From contig OU015499.1 of the NCBI GenBank assembly GCA_907164885.2, positions 146,452,312 through 146,516,311 of the forward strand: DNA of 64,000 nt, given 5' to 3'. The position numbers and the translations under genes were made by a program. A model generated the notes under the pieces. The model saw only the letters and a program-made list of their open reading frames with translations. It searched no databases and had not been told where the DNA came from. This document shows positions 43,326-56,270 of this stretch, piece after piece. The stretch comes from Dolomedes plantarius (lineage: Eukaryota > Arthropoda > Arachnida > Araneae > Dolomedidae). Numbering within the stretch: the first letter of the stretch is position 1; every line of letters begins with the position of its first letter.

Positions 43326-43712
43326 GTGATTTGTCAAGAGGAAGGTACCCCCCATAGTAAATATATATATTTAAATCCTTTGTTTAGTTATAATATTGAC
43401 TCTGTAAAAAAAAGAAATATTATCACCAAACTAATATTGTCACTTAAATTCCTTTGGTTTTCCTCCATATTTTTGATATTGGCCCTAACTTTCACACATG
43501 CACACACACTATAACTAGGTAGAAAGGGGAGTGATTTGCCAAGAGGAAGAAACCCCCATAGTAAATATATGTTTATAAATCCTTCATTTAATTATAATAT
43601 TGACTCTGTGGAAAAAGAAATATTATCACCAAACTAATGTTGTCACTTAAATTCCTTTGGTTTTCCTCTATGTTTTTTGATATTGGCCCTAACTTTCACA
43701 CTTGCACACACA
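43321..43712 (+). repeat. Two-copy tandem repeat, about 200 bases
   Basis: Units beginning GGGTGATTTGTCAAGAGGAAG and GAGTGATTTGCCAAGAGGAAG each continue through TCCTTTGGTTTTCCTC. The same pair starts at 63,654 in copy B. Confidence 0.8.
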
Positions 43713-43729
43713 CACATAGGCATATATAT

Positions 43730-45375
43730 ATATATATATACCCGATTTAAAATCAACAGTGAAATTAAACCTGTGATCTAAATTAAATATATAGGCTTTC
43801 AAACATCTACATAAAATTAATATCTGAGCAGAAAATAATAAAATGACTTAAAATGAACACACAGAGGCTCTACAGGGAATTAACAAACTGTTTGTAGCAT
43901 GACAAAATATTTCCTGACATATGCTTCCTTATCCGCAGAAGTAAAGTGAATCTTTCTTCTACTGACTAGTTTTCTCCTATCTGAAATACAAATTGCAGTG
44001 TCGTTCAATCAATTTCTTCAATTTATAAGCAACTGTATGTGAAAAGCAATGCCTATTATATCTTATTTAAAAAAACTATTTTTTTTTAAATTTAACTACT
44101 GTAGTTTATTTTCAATTATTGCATTCTTGAGCATCATTTAAAAGTATTTAACTGGCTAAACAAACTATTCAATATTTCTTATCCGGAAACTGGAAGTAAA
44201 GTTATAGGCCTTTTACAGTTATGGCAGGAATATAACAATTGACTGTTAATAACATTAGTTTTGATAAATACACCATTTCAAAGACCATTCCATGAAAAAT
44301 TATACTTTGCTTTATTTTGTGGGGTGGGGTTGGACAAAAGTGATAAGAAATTCTTGCAAATATAATTATTTTAAAGTTAGTTTGAAAGTATAAACAACAG
44401 CATAAATTGTTTCATGATTAAAACTTTCAAAATTCTGAAAGATTTGTGAGTATAAAATGTACAAAATTAAAAAAAAATTAGATTGTGTATGGGGGCATTG
44501 CAGTTTCAAAATATGTGTCATTTTTTCTTTATGATATATTATCTCCATGAATATAGATTAGCCTTTGAGAAGCTGGTTTATACTGTCAATATTACTTCTG
44601 ATACATAAAACATTCTGATGACCACACCATGAAAAATTGTAATTTCCTCTTTTTAAAAATAAAAATAATAAATATTACTGTAGAAACACCCTTTTTTTCC
44701 CCATCTTAAGCTAATATTAACACAAATATGCTTAATGCATAAGTATTTATCAATATATCATATGAATATATAAGTATTTTTAAATATGTAAGAAAAATAT
44801 ATGGATACTTTAAATTAAACTACAAACCAATTTTAAGTTAAGGCCCTTGTAGTTGTTCAGAGTTTTCAAAAAATACTTTATTGTTGTCATCAGTTTTTGA
44901 GACTTTTTAAATTTTGTAATATTTAAAGTTTTGTATCTTGATGATCATTTTGTTATAATAAAAACTTTAATTTTCAGCAAAAATCTTTACAAAAAAATCA
45001 AAACATAATTAGAACAATCGCCTGCCTGAAATCAGCCAACTCTGCTTGATATTTCATACAAACAGGTAATTTTTAATACAAAGTTGTTGATTCAAATTAG
45101 TTAATAGGGGGAAACTATCAGCGTATTATGTGTTGTAGTACATTTCAATTTAAAAACTGAATTTCCAAAGCTATAAGTAAATCGTGTATATTTCGTCACA
45201 TGTATTGAAATATTTTTATACAGTTTATATTGTAGTATACAGTATATAGTGAAATATTGTAGTATTTATGCTTGATTTCTTAAAAGCTCAAAATGTTTTT
45301 AGTCATAGTTATTCACTTAAAAATGTTTGAGATCAGATATCTATTTAAAGGAATGCAACAAGTTGAGTGAAATAA
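43730..45375. other. AT-rich noncoding stretch
   Basis: No gene is recognised. Confidence 0.5.
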
Positions 45376-45559
45376 GTTGTACGGCTTTAGCTGTTTTAGC
45401 TGCCAGAGGCGTCAGCTGTGTGTACTAATTTCGGACTCTGTATATCCCCAAATTGCCTACAAATTTAATCATGTTTTCTTCCTACTATGCTGTATACGTG
45501 CAATAAGTAAAGTTTCGTTATGTGCTTTCCTTCCTGGTGTAGCAATTTTAATGGCCAGC

Positions 45560-45560
45560 A

Positions 45561-45599
<39 letters not shown>

Positions 45600-45608
45600 T
45601 AGATAGAT

Positions 45609-45659
<51 letters not shown>

Positions 45660-45682
45660 TATATATATATATATATATATAT

Positions 45683-45739
<57 letters not shown>

Positions 45740-45758
45740 TATATATATATATATATAT

Positions 45759-45845
<87 letters not shown>

Positions 45846-45893
45846 TAGATAGATATATATATAGATATATATATATATATATATACATTTCTA
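45560..45893. repeat. Long (TA)n/(GATA)n microsatellite
   Basis: A nearly pure TA repeat with interspersed GATA units. The ORF across it on the minus strand (Tyr-Ile repeats) is an artefact. Confidence 0.95.
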
Positions 45894-45932
45894 TATTATA
45901 TATATGTATATGCATGCTTACATACATACATA

Positions 45933-46880
45933 CGAGGGTAGGCTGAAAAGTAATGCACACATGCTTGTAGAGCGCAAACAAAAAGAAATAGCGAGATCGG
46001 GCAAAAAGAACATTAAAGTACAATTCTTAAGCTTCAAAATCATATATTTATTTTTCAACATAGTCACCGTTAAGGCTAACACATTTCTCCCAACGTGTAA
46101 CAAGTTTTCTAATTCCGTCACTGAAAAATTCTTCCGACTTTTCTCGAATCCACTACTTGACAGCTGCTTTCACCACATCGTCCGAGGTGTAATGATTACC
46201 CTTTAGGTCTCTCTTGAGTAGAGGGAAAAAAAATAATAATTGCAATGCGCAAGATCGGGGGAATAAGGAGGGTGTGGAATCGGTTCTAACTTCAGGTTTC
46301 GCAGAGCCTCTCCAGTCCGACGCTGTTCTCGCCTGTGAGACGGCGTGGTACCCATCGAGTACAGATTTTACGGTATCCCAATCGTTCTATAATGAAGCAG
46401 ACACATTCCTTGGATACTCCATTATGGTTTGCGATACGCTTTTGAGTGATTCGCTGGTCATTTTGAATCAAATCGTCGACGCGTTTGCGATGTTGGACGT
46501 CCGTTGCGTGTTTCATCAACAATTATGGCTTTTCCAGGCTCGAAACCACGAAATTTTATTTCCCATCGATTTACAGTACCCCTATCAACAGCATCGTCAC
46601 CTTAAACAGCCTTTAAACGACGATGAATCTCAGTAGGACTCACTTTTTCAGCTGTTAAAAATTCGATAACAGCGCGCTGTATAACTCGTAGTTGACATAG
46701 CACTAGAACACGTCTCCATACTACCGCTTTTCAAAATACACAGGATGAACACAACGATTTCAAACCTGCGCATGCGTATTGAGGAGGGATGTAACTTCCA
46801 AATGCCACTTGGCGCTGTTTTGAAGGTCATCTCGTTCCCGCTCTACAAGCATGTGTGCATTACTTTTCAGCCTACCTACG
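45933..46880 (-). mobile_element. mariner deletion derivative
   Basis: Inverted ends of about 42 bases, sharing TAGGCTGAAAAGTAATGCAC, lie between TA dinucleotides. At 948 bases it is shorter than a full mariner. Confidence 0.85.
46292..46522 (-). pseudogene. mariner transposase N-terminal fragment
   Basis: On the minus strand, residues such as HATDVQHRKRVDDLI, ITQKRIANHNGVSKE and YRKICTRWVPRRL match the mariner helix-turn-helix and the start of the catalytic domain. The DDD core is largely missing. The plus-strand ORF 46214-46636 is its shadow. Confidence 0.85.
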
Positions 46881-46891
46881 TACATACATAC

Positions 46892-46941
<50 letters not shown>

Positions 46942-47214
46942 TATTGGATGAGAGCTGTGGCAACAGCAAGCGAGACGAATCAGAGGCGTTCCCGCCTAAC
47001 AAAGATCCCCGCCATTCTACGGGGAACGCATGACTAGGGAGAGAGTAAAAGCCGCCACGAGAGAAAGGTTATGTAGCAGACGGCTACTAAAAAGACGTAA
47101 CATAACGATGTTCCTTATATGTTAATTGTAACTTTTTATGTCCTGTGACTCGTCGATAATAAATCAATGTTAATGTAAAAAGATGTGTTTGATATTCAAC
47201 GAACAACAATAATT

Positions 47215-47221
<7 letters not shown>

Positions 47222-47279
<58 letters not shown>
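47222..47279. repeat. (CA)n(TA)n microsatellite
   Basis: CA repeats run into TA repeats just left of the palindromic MITE. Confidence 0.9.
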
Positions 47280-47281
<2 letters not shown>

Positions 47282-47519
47282 TGGTACAATAATTGCCTGA
47301 GTCAATTTTTTCAAAAATGATTTTGTTAGCTTACGTCTCTTTTAAAAAAAATATTTTCTATGTAAGAAGTATGCAAGTCTGTACAATGGTTTAGTAAACA
47401 CTTTTAAAGCATCGGACAGACTTGTGTACTTCTTACATTGAAGATAATATTTTTATTAAAGAGACAAGCAAACAAAGTCATCTTTGAAAAAATGGACTCA
47501 GGCACTTCTTGTAACAAGC
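47280..47519. mobile_element. Palindromic MITE between two microsatellites
   Basis: The arms of about 105 bases (GCCTGAGTC...AAGTCTGT and its inverse) pair with some mismatches. (CA)n(TA)n repeats lie on both sides in the same order, as if the element split or duplicated a microsatellite. Confidence 0.75.
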
Positions 47520-47520
47520 C

Positions 47521-47522
<2 letters not shown>

Positions 47523-47586
<64 letters not shown>
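47523..47586. repeat. (CA)n(TA)n microsatellite
   Basis: This has the same composition and order as the block at 47222-47279. Confidence 0.9.
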
Positions 47587-47588
<2 letters not shown>

Positions 47589-48081
47589 CATGGTGATTGT
47601 TTTAACTGTGAATGTGAGAGTGTAATTTGTAGATGGATTGCAAAAATATCCAGATGTCTCAATATCTAATATTTTTTTTTCTTTTGCAGGTGTCGAGTAC
47701 CGTTGTGGTGAGTTGTAATTTTTGAAAATAATGCGCTGATTTTCACATCAGGAGTTTTGGAGACCGCGAAAAATTTGATAAATGAGAAAAGATGCTGTGT
47801 CAATACTTTGTGCGATTCTTCTTTACGAGATTACAAAGATAACAGGCCGTGAAGCCAGTTTTAACTATTCGCAAAGTGTCACATGCACCTAGCGAAAGAT
47901 ATGTTTATTAATGTAGCAGGTGTTGTGGTAGGAGATTCGGTTAAAATTTGCACTTAGCTTAGCTTTTTAAGTCGACTAATTTTACTGAGATACATTTCAT
48001 CATTTACAAGTCGCAGATTGTAGTGGAAAATACAATGGGATAATCTGGATTTCATGACGTTTAATTTTGTTTAAAGGACAT

Positions 48082-49476
48082 ATGGCTGATTGCAGTTCGC
48101 TTGATGTTTTGAACCACGATGGACAATTAAACGTAAGTCAATCTAGCCGCACACTCTGTACTGATTTCGGAGATGAATCTAGTGGGACTGACCAAAGTGG
48201 TGAGCGTACTTTTCACCATCACCTTACAGAGCATGTTTGTGATGTATGCGAAAACAGTTTTTCAGAGTTAGCTCACTTACATGCTCATCTCCTCACTCAT
48301 ACCACAAATGAAACGTGTTCCAATGAGGGCAGTTTTAAAACACAAATATGTCCCCCTACCGGAAATGAATCTCTCGTCTGCAGTGTATCTGAGAAAGAAT
48401 CATCAAAACATGTTAGTTTAACCAGGCGTAATCGCATCCCTAAAGTAGAAAAGCCTTTCGCCTGCAATGTGTGCAGTACAGGATTTTCTAACAAAAACGC
48501 CCTAAAGAAACATCTGCGCACCCATACCGGAGAAAGACCTTTTGTCTGTAATTTGTGTAACAAAGGATTTACCTTGAAGGTCAGCTTGACGAAACATCTC
48601 CGCACCCACACCGGAGAAAAACCTTTCATCTGTGACATTTGCAAAAAAGCATTTTCTGAGCAGGGAAGACTAAACACACATCTCCGTACCCATACCGGAG
48701 AAAAACCTTACGTTTGCGACTTATGCAACAAAGGATATTCGCAGAAATGTCATCTCCAAATTCATCTTCGCTCTCACACCGGCGAAAAACCTTTCGTGTG
48801 CGATGAATGTAACAAAGGATACTCTCAGAAGTGTCATTTCCTGGTTCATCTTCGAAGCCATACCGGAGAAAAGCCTTTCGGGTGCGGTGTATGTGAGAAA
48901 GGATTTTCTGAGCAAAGCAGTCTGAAGAGACACATGCGTACCCACACGGGTGAGAAACCTTTCACGTGCAGTGAATGCAACAAAGGATTCTCTCGAAAGT
49001 ATTTTTTCCAAGTTCACATGCGCACGCATACCGGAGAAAAGCCTTTCACCTGCAATGTGTGTATGAAGGGATATTTTGAGCAACATAGGTTAAATAAACA
49101 TATTCTGACTCATACCGGAGAGAAACCGTTCGTATGCGGCAGGTGCAACAAAGGATATTCTCAAAAGTCCCACCTAGAAGTTCACCTTCGCACGCATACC
49201 GGAGAAAAGCCTTTCGTCTGTGGTGTATGTGATAAAAGATTTTTGTTGCAGGATAGGCTCAAGAGACACATTTCTGTTCATACCGGAGAAAAGCCTTTCG
49301 TCTGCGGTGTGTGTGAGAAAGGGTTTCCCGACCAGGGTAGATTAAACAGGCACCTTCGTACCCACACCGGCGAGAAAACTTTCGTTTGCAATTTGTGTGA
49401 CAAAAAATTCTCTCAGATGCCGCATTTCAAGGAGCATCTTCGAGCCCATACGGAAGAAAAAAATGATTTCGCCTAA
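48082..49476 (+). CDS. C2H2 zinc-finger protein 3 (13 fingers)
   Basis: This intact ORF has 464 residues from ATG 48082; an upstream TTG in frame is not a likely start. A polypyrimidine tract with CAG at 47687-47689 marks an upstream acceptor. One isolated finger (HVCDVCENSF...) is followed by a diverged one, then twelve canonical C2H2 fingers with TGEKPF-type linkers. CNKGYSQK and CEKGFSEQ finger types alternate, showing growth by duplication. No KRAB, BTB or ZAD domain is seen. It is predicted to be a nuclear sequence-specific DNA-binding protein. It ends at TAA 49474-49476 in the middle of a longer ancestral finger array. Confidence 0.85.
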   Translation: MADCSSLDVLNHDGQLNVSQSSRTLCTDFGDESSGTDQSGERTFHHHLTEHVCDVCENSFSELAHLHAHLLTHTTNETCSNEGSFKTQICPPTGNESLVCSVSEKESSKHVSLTRRNRIPKVEKPFACNVCSTGFSNKNALKKHLRTHTGERPFVCNLCNKGFTLKVSLTKHLRTHTGEKPFICDICKKAFSEQGRLNTHLRTHTGEKPYVCDLCNKGYSQKCHLQIHLRSHTGEKPFVCDECNKGYSQKCHFLVHLRSHTGEKPFGCGVCEKGFSEQSSLKRHMRTHTGEKPFTCSECNKGFSRKYFFQVHMRTHTGEKPFTCNVCMKGYFEQHRLNKHILTHTGEKPFVCGRCNKGYSQKSHLEVHLRTHTGEKPFVCGVCDKRFLLQDRLKRHISVHTGEKPFVCGVCEKGFPDQGRLNRHLRTHTGEKTFVCNLCDKKFSQMPHFKEHLRAHTEEKNDFA

Positions 49477-49830
<354 letters not shown>

Positions 49831-50178
49831 GAGTTAGAGGAGTTTTGCCTTTGTGGTGGTATGAATTTAAAATTTCTAACTTGCTGCGTTAATGGAAATG
49901 TAATGATTATGTTGGGATTTTCCAGAAACGGTAATGTGATGTTTCAGCTAGGGATTGCAGAACTGGATACCCGAGAACTTAGTTTCCGAGTACTCGTCGG
50001 AATTATTGGAACCGAAAACCCGCTTCCAATGGTTTTAGAGACGGGTATTCGAAAGGAGTAAATCTTAGGTTTAAAAACCAACATTTTAATGGGGATAAAC
50101 AGTTTTACCACACTTTATAATATATCACTATGTAGATCTTTGGAACCCTTTGTCTTAAGTGCATTCACAGTATTACTA

Positions 50179-50800
50179 CAGTAAAACCTCGTTTATCCGA
50201 AATAACTGGGACCATAGGCAATCCAGACAATCGAAAATCCGTGTAATATGGGTAATAAGCAAAAGAAAATCCTTAACTACCGTATTTTCCGGCGTATAAC
50301 CCGCACTTTTAATTCAAAAAATAAGATCGAAATTTACGGGTGCGAGTTATACGCTGGATATAAAAATGACAGATTTAAAAATAAGGAAAAGATGAACATA
50401 AAAAGGTTAGATTTCTACATGTACCTAAATGATGTTTATTTAAAAGAAAATGACATACCGTATAAACTTAAAAATTTGAATTTTCGTATAACATAAATAG
50501 TACGTCATATTCGTCTTCCGTTATACCTTCAGGCACATCATCGAATTCTGTTTTCTCTTCACCATCACTGTTACTCTGATCCATTTCCGGTTTCCTGAAA
50601 CTTTTTATACCAAGCTAAGATGTTGTTAAGACGTGGAGGATCTTTCCCAAATTTTGTTGCCCTTGCGTAACAAATTCCGTTTTGACATACCAGCCAACAT
50701 ACAATACTTTCTTTGAATGGAGTATCCATTTTACAACTTGCGCTTTCAAGGAATAACTAGCGCCACTTGTTCAACTTTTTTGACTCAGAAAAAAACTAAT
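50179..50800. mobile_element. pogo/Tigger-like transposon remnants
   Basis: CAGTAAAACCTCGTTTATCC at 50179 looks like a Tigger end. A separate pair of inverted sequences (CCGGCGTATAACCCGCAC near 50,288 and its near-inverse near 50,340) suggests a nested element. Reverse-strand sequence around 50,500-50,750 could be transposase remnant. The right end was not found. Confidence 0.45.
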
Positions 50801-51364
50801 ATATACAGTAACACATCTGTGATTTTCCAGTTCTTATCTTGTATGCTTTTTTTGTTATAAATTTTTTGTTACAATTTTTATAAATTAAGGCTTTAAATTT
50901 TTATAAATTTAAAGCCTTAATTTGTTTAAATTTAAGGCTGTGTCAAGGTATTTTGAAACACCCTGTATATTTTACTTACGCAATCAGCTAAAATTCGTTA
51001 CATTATAAAAAAAGTAATTTTTTCCATCAATATCTAGGGCAAATATTTTGTCGTTCATGCATTATTCGAACCCGGGTACTCGGATCTGCACCCATTTGAA
51101 TGAAAAGTCATGCAGGGGAAAGAAAAGGCTGCGGCAGAGCAGTTTTTTTTCACTGTGATTATAATGTGAATTTGAAACATACCACGTGAACAGTAGTACA
51201 ATGTTTATGTTTGGTTTCTTTTCAAGATATGGTAACTTGACAAAATCTCCTTTGCAAAAGTTTTCGTCAATTGTAATAAAAATAAAAAGTTTTATTTATC
51301 TACTTATTTTGTGTACTGATATTTTTATAGCATTATTATTATTATTTTAAATTTAGACATTTCC

Positions 51365-53110
51365 TCCGAATAATTTAAATTTTAAAATACTATTTGCAAT
51401 AAAAAAACGAAAAATGCCCCAAGGTGTCAAATTTCTTTCTCTATTACGGAGTCCAATTTAGAAAAAAAAAACTTTAAATTGATGACAAAAGATTTATTCG
51501 ATGACAAAAGTGAAAAAGACTATAGTGGTATAAAGACTGTGAAGTGGGTTTATGCACACCACCTTGCTTTAAAATGTATACTATAAGAAATTTATAAACA
51601 AAAAATCTGTACATTATATAAATATATACATATATTCTTAAAAATTTTATCTTTCACTTATTTTGTGCTATTTATTTTGATTTAAATAACCTCAAAACGC
51701 GCTTAAAAAAAAAAAAAAAAACGCTGGGGAAAGAATCGGAAGGTGAAAACTCAACAATCTAAGGGTTAAACACTCATCAGTTCCTTAGGTGAATGCAATT
51801 TTTAAATGAATCCCGTTGCAAGATGCAGAAAAGTTCGGTCTATCTGAAAATACCATTTTTATTGGATGATCGGCATTTATGTAGCTGTCAATAGTAGACG
51901 CATTTTCTCCATAAGTTAACACTGACGTGAGCGAATCCAATAGGGTCAGTACACAGCAACCTTAATGAAATTTTGGAAAGAAGCTTGTGGCATTATACAT
52001 TCGTTTCTATGCTTGATTCGTTTTCTCTATAGAATATTTCAGAAAAACTTCCTAAGATCTTTCAATTGGCCCTGTCGTTTTCCTATTGGTCTTATCGTCT
52101 TTCTATCTGTTTTGTTTCGTCCTGGGTGATACGCCTCGTCTACTCGTCGGGATACTCGTTGTCGTCCGATTATTTCACCTATTAGGAAATTGATGTATTG
52201 AGAGTTATGGGGATGGTACGTCTTTTGTTGTGGTAATTAACCGTTGACTGTTTCTGATTAATTATTGAAATTGGAATACAATAGTTCTGGTTCACTGTTT
52301 TACCGAGACTAATAAAAACACGAGGCTAAGAGACAGTTGAAATCCTAATAAAATTCTTTTGACTTTCCTGACTATTAAACTTTCCCTATTTCGTGTTAGG
52401 CCTGTCACACACCGAGAAAGCTCGTGACTGAAACGTGCATGTCCGATACAAGCTGCTTTGAAAAACCAGTTATTTCTGCACTGAGTCCTTACTCCAGTCT
52501 GACATGCGATATGATATTGCCGTTTTGGCGCTGTCTCTTTGTTGTCGCAGCAGTAAGATGTATAACATTTGTGTCGCGTTACGTCGCAAGTATGGAGAGC
52601 CAAGCGCTCGAAACTTATTATTTCAATGCACGTTCTCGGGCAGTTATTTAACGCAGCTTCTGTCAGACACGAGCTTTCTCAGTGTACCGTAGACTTTAGG
52701 GCCGTTGTGTCCTAACCCTATTGAATTCGCTCACCTCAATGTTAACTTATAGAGAAAATGTGTATACTATTGACAACTACATAAATGCCGATCATCTAAT
52801 AAAAATGGTATTTTCAGATATCCTGAGCTTTTCTGCACCTTGCAGTAGGATTCATTTTATAAGTGTCGTCCACCAAAGGAATTGATGATCGTTTAAAACA
52901 CTCTACCAGATTTTTTCCGAATAATTTAAATTTTCAAATATTATTTGCATTTTTTAAAACAAAAAATGTCCCAAGATGTCAAATTTCTTTCTCAATTACG
53001 GAGTGCAATTTTTTTAAACTCTTCCCATCCAAGTTGGCAATCCTTAGATATATTTTCTCCACAGGTTAATACTGAGGTGATCGAAACCAATAGGGTTAGT
53101 ACACAGCAGC
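51365..53110. repeat. Fold-back and direct repeat nest, copy B
   Basis: This is the version of the copy A nest without the Tc1 insertion: the inverted blocks 51,775-51,965 and 52,700-52,885 lie about 1.1 kb apart end to end, with direct repeats outside (near 51,410 and 52,965). Confidence 0.7.
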
Positions 53111-54029
53111 CCTAATCCTCCATGCAAGAACAGCCAGAAATTTCTGCGTTAGAGGTCTTGTTTCAGGAAACACAGATTCTGCCCAACTACCTTTTGGAGT
53201 GAATCATCTTCTTTCCGCGTACATTAAGCTGACAGATTGAAAAGTTTGAAGTAACAGAATTTTAACGTAGGATTACGTTCCTCCATAACGGACCGCGGGA
53301 AGTCAAAATTTCAGACGTTAAAGCCGTCATTGCGATTTATAAATCAAGAGTGGCCAAATATTGTTTCTAAAAGGTGTTTTTTTTTCTAAATTTTCTCCCT
53401 TCATACTTAACCAAAATCGACAAATGAGGTACCATTTTACGATTCAGATCTCCGCTTCGTGCGAATTGTTAATTTCGAATTACACAATTTTAAGTAATAA
53501 GGTAAGCAACGATAAGTAATCATACGTTAATAACCCGCGATAGTTTCGTTAGAAGAGTCTGCCTGGTATTTTTTCAATTAAAAAAGGTTGTAAACATTTA
53601 GAACAGAATTTCAGATTTACAATGATATTTTTATACCCGCACGGCTTTTTACCACAAATATACAAAATAGCTAGGATTGAATACGATTCTCCACGTAAAG
53701 CAAAAAAAAAAAAAATAATAATAAATAAATAAGAGAGAGAACAGATAAATACTGATAGGGAATTACCTGGAGTTTCCATATGCGTTCGCTGTTAAGCTCT
53801 TAGAAACACCACTTTGGTTTGTTTTCCGTTATTTTCGTATAACTCATAGATGTGTTCCATTGATTTGCATTTCCATTAAAATGCTTTCCCTTCTTATGTC
53901 TCTTTTTTTCTTTTTTATGCTTTATTTTTCGAAATAAAGTGCCTTGTGTTATTTTGAGAGATCTCCGAGATAAATCTAGCTAGTCGTCAGGATATATCTT
54001 GTTTTAACAGTATCAGAAGTTAGAGACCT

Positions 54030-54269
54030 ATGAACGGCGATGAGCAGAAATTTTATGTTCATTCCCAAATTTTTGTAGATTTTTGTGATGAACAGTTCCA
54101 CAAATCCCGTATTCGAATGAAGGACCTTGCGCAATGTTTTCCGAGGTTTGAGTTTAGAAAAGAGTCAATGACAGGATTAAAATCTACGATTGCAGAACCT
54201 TGCGAAACGATTCTAGGATTTGAGTTCAGAAAGGAGTCAATAGGAGGATTGAAATATACGATAGAATGA
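54030..54269 (+). CDS. Small ORF, duplicate of the 36555 ORF
   Basis: 79 residues, the same length as the copy A ORF. It differs mainly in the repeated C-terminal block. No family is recognised. Confidence 0.25.
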   Translation: MNGDEQKFYVHSQIFVDFCDEQFHKSRIRMKDLAQCFPRFEFRKESMTGLKSTIAEPCETILGFEFRKESIGGLKYTIE

Positions 54270-54512
54270 GCGAACCAAATGAGCACGAAAGGGAGAACGC
54301 TTAAGAGTCCGAACTAAGATAAGGGGACATGCGACGGCAAGAAAGAGAGCCGAAAAAAGAAAACATAAGGAAATGAACGAAACAACAATGAATTTAGAGC
54401 GCCGAAACATCAAAATAAAAGCCTATTTTCCACATTTTAAAAGGGGGAAGGGCGATGTCGGGCCTTCTTAACAGTTCTTAAGAGTCTGTTAGCGGAGACT
54501 GGGTACCATTAA

Positions 54513-54699
54513 GGGCCTGTTCACATAGGAGTCCGTTGCGTAGCGTTAAGGGAAAGATGACGTTGAGACGAAAATAAACCAATCATAGGCGTTAAAAAAT
54601 TTCACTGCTAATCGTTTGGAGGCCTATGATTTGTTTATTTTCGTCTCAACGTCATCTTTTCCTTTACGCAACGGGACGGACTCCTATGTGAACAGGCCC
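54513..54699. mobile_element. Harbinger-type MITE, copy B only
   Basis: Ends GGGCCTGTTCACATAGGAGT are inverted with long near-perfect arms, and TAA is duplicated on both sides (54510-54512, 54700-54702). Copy A has an uninterrupted site near 37,035. The 3-base TWA duplication and these ends fit PIF/Harbinger. Confidence 0.85.
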
Positions 54700-55982
54700 T
54701 AACGCTTTTTTCTTCTATAAAGCAGTCACAGATGTTAGTAGTGATCTGCTACCAATCACAGATTTTGAGTATATTGCTTAATTCCACTGGCAACGACAGA
54801 TGTAGATATTCTACGCTTAACCGATTGTGTGCGAAATTCTTGTGTGACAGTTTTCATTGCTCGTTTAATAAAAAAATAAATATTGCTATTTTTTGTATTT
54901 AAAAAAAAGTTTCAGTATATCATCAGAAATCTAGTAAGTCTTTCTTACATTTGTCTCGTCTAAAGTTGCTAGCATTGTGTACAGTTACTAAATATTAAGA
55001 GCTCTGGCGACCACTTTTATTAAATGAACTGGCGGACGAATTTAAACGGAATCGATTATAAGCAAAATAGAAGAATCAGTTTCTGTAAATTCATCAGATA
55101 GATAATCATGACACTACATTCTTTTTTCAGAGGAAACTCGGACGTGTTTTATATTTATCAATGAAAGTTACACCCAAAGAGCGACAAAAATTAGGATCGA
55201 CCTAATGTTAATTTTTTATTTAAGATTTTTTTTCATATCATGCGCTTAATTTATTAGCTTAAAATTATATTTTAGCAATACTTTCATGCTTTATTGAATT
55301 CTTAGCTGTCATTAACTTTTGAAATAGATACATATGGGAGAGAATAATTTATATTTTACATGGGATTTCCTTTAAAATCCCTAATTTTGTTTTAAAAAAA
55401 AGCTGGATATTAGATCCTCCAAAAAATTTAACTTTGTTCGCTTGCTCCTTTTTATAGTATGTTAAGGAAATTAATATATTTCACTTTCAGTGCTCAGCCT
55501 GTGTGCAGGTGTTTTATATATTTTCTAACCAGACCCTTTTAAAGATTTCAAAACCTTTAATAATAGATATTCACCATAGCAAAGTAACAATTTTGCTGAT
55601 TTCTTGTTTCAAAGGAACGTGTGTGATAACTTATATTCCATTGCGAGATTGTTTTACTATTTTCTCTAAGTGGCTTATCAGTCTTTTTCAATTATGTCCA
55701 AAGATTTTGTGATGCTATGGGATTCATAATTGTATACCTGATGACTAATAAACATAAAGCTCGACAATTTTTTTCTTCTTTTTTTAATTTGTTTTAATTT
55801 AATTAATATATAACTAGAGTAGGGTTTGAAACCATTTGAATATTAAAAATTATTAAGTATAGATTAATAGAAATAATAGAAACTTCAGCGATACATAAAA
55901 CATTATCATTCATTCCAACCCTACTACACTCAAAAATATTCTTTGAAACTGAAAATTAACAAATGAAATTTTCTTCATTTAT

Positions 55983-56270
55983 ATGCACAGGGTAATAGTC
56001 ATGAATTTTTGTATGGATGAAGGGTTTATTTCTAAATCATATGAATGTCCAAACTGTCAGTTACCGATGAAGCTGACCCTAAGAAATAATATTAGCAACA
56101 GATTTTCTTGGCAGTGTCACATTAAAGGCTCGCATTCCACTAGGTGGTCTGTAAGAAGTTGGTTTGAAGAGAGCAACTTGTCTTTGATTACCCATAAATG
56201 TATCGTTTTTAAAATATATCAATTTAGAAATAAGCAGATGTTTAAGAAAACAAGGTTATTGACTAGATGA
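55983..56270 (+). CDS. ISXO2/Merlin-like zinc-ribbon ORF, copy B
   Basis: A 95-residue partner of the 38133 ORF, with the same C-P-N-C and W-x-C zinc ribbon. It has a two-codon in-frame deletion and several substitutions, with no stops. The catalytic DDE part is absent nearby. Confidence 0.5.
   Translation: MHRVIVMNFCMDEGFISKSYECPNCQLPMKLTLRNNISNRFSWQCHIKGSHSTRWSVRSWFEESNLSLITHKCIVFKIYQFRNKQMFKKTRLLTR

Larger units (their letters stand above)
32268..43720 (+). repeat. Segmental duplication, copy A
   Basis: It aligns in direct orientation with 51,286-64,000. Anchors are 34,535 with 51,997, 36,555 with 54,030, 38,133 with 55,983 and 43,321 with 63,654. The copies differ by scattered substitutions and a few insertions, described separately. 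Confidence 0.9.

Noticed and set aside
45469..46023. 184-residue minus-strand ORF of Tyr-Ile repeats
   Set aside because: It is the translation of a TA microsatellite.
46214..46636. 140-residue plus-strand ORF
   Set aside because: Antisense of the mariner transposase remnant.
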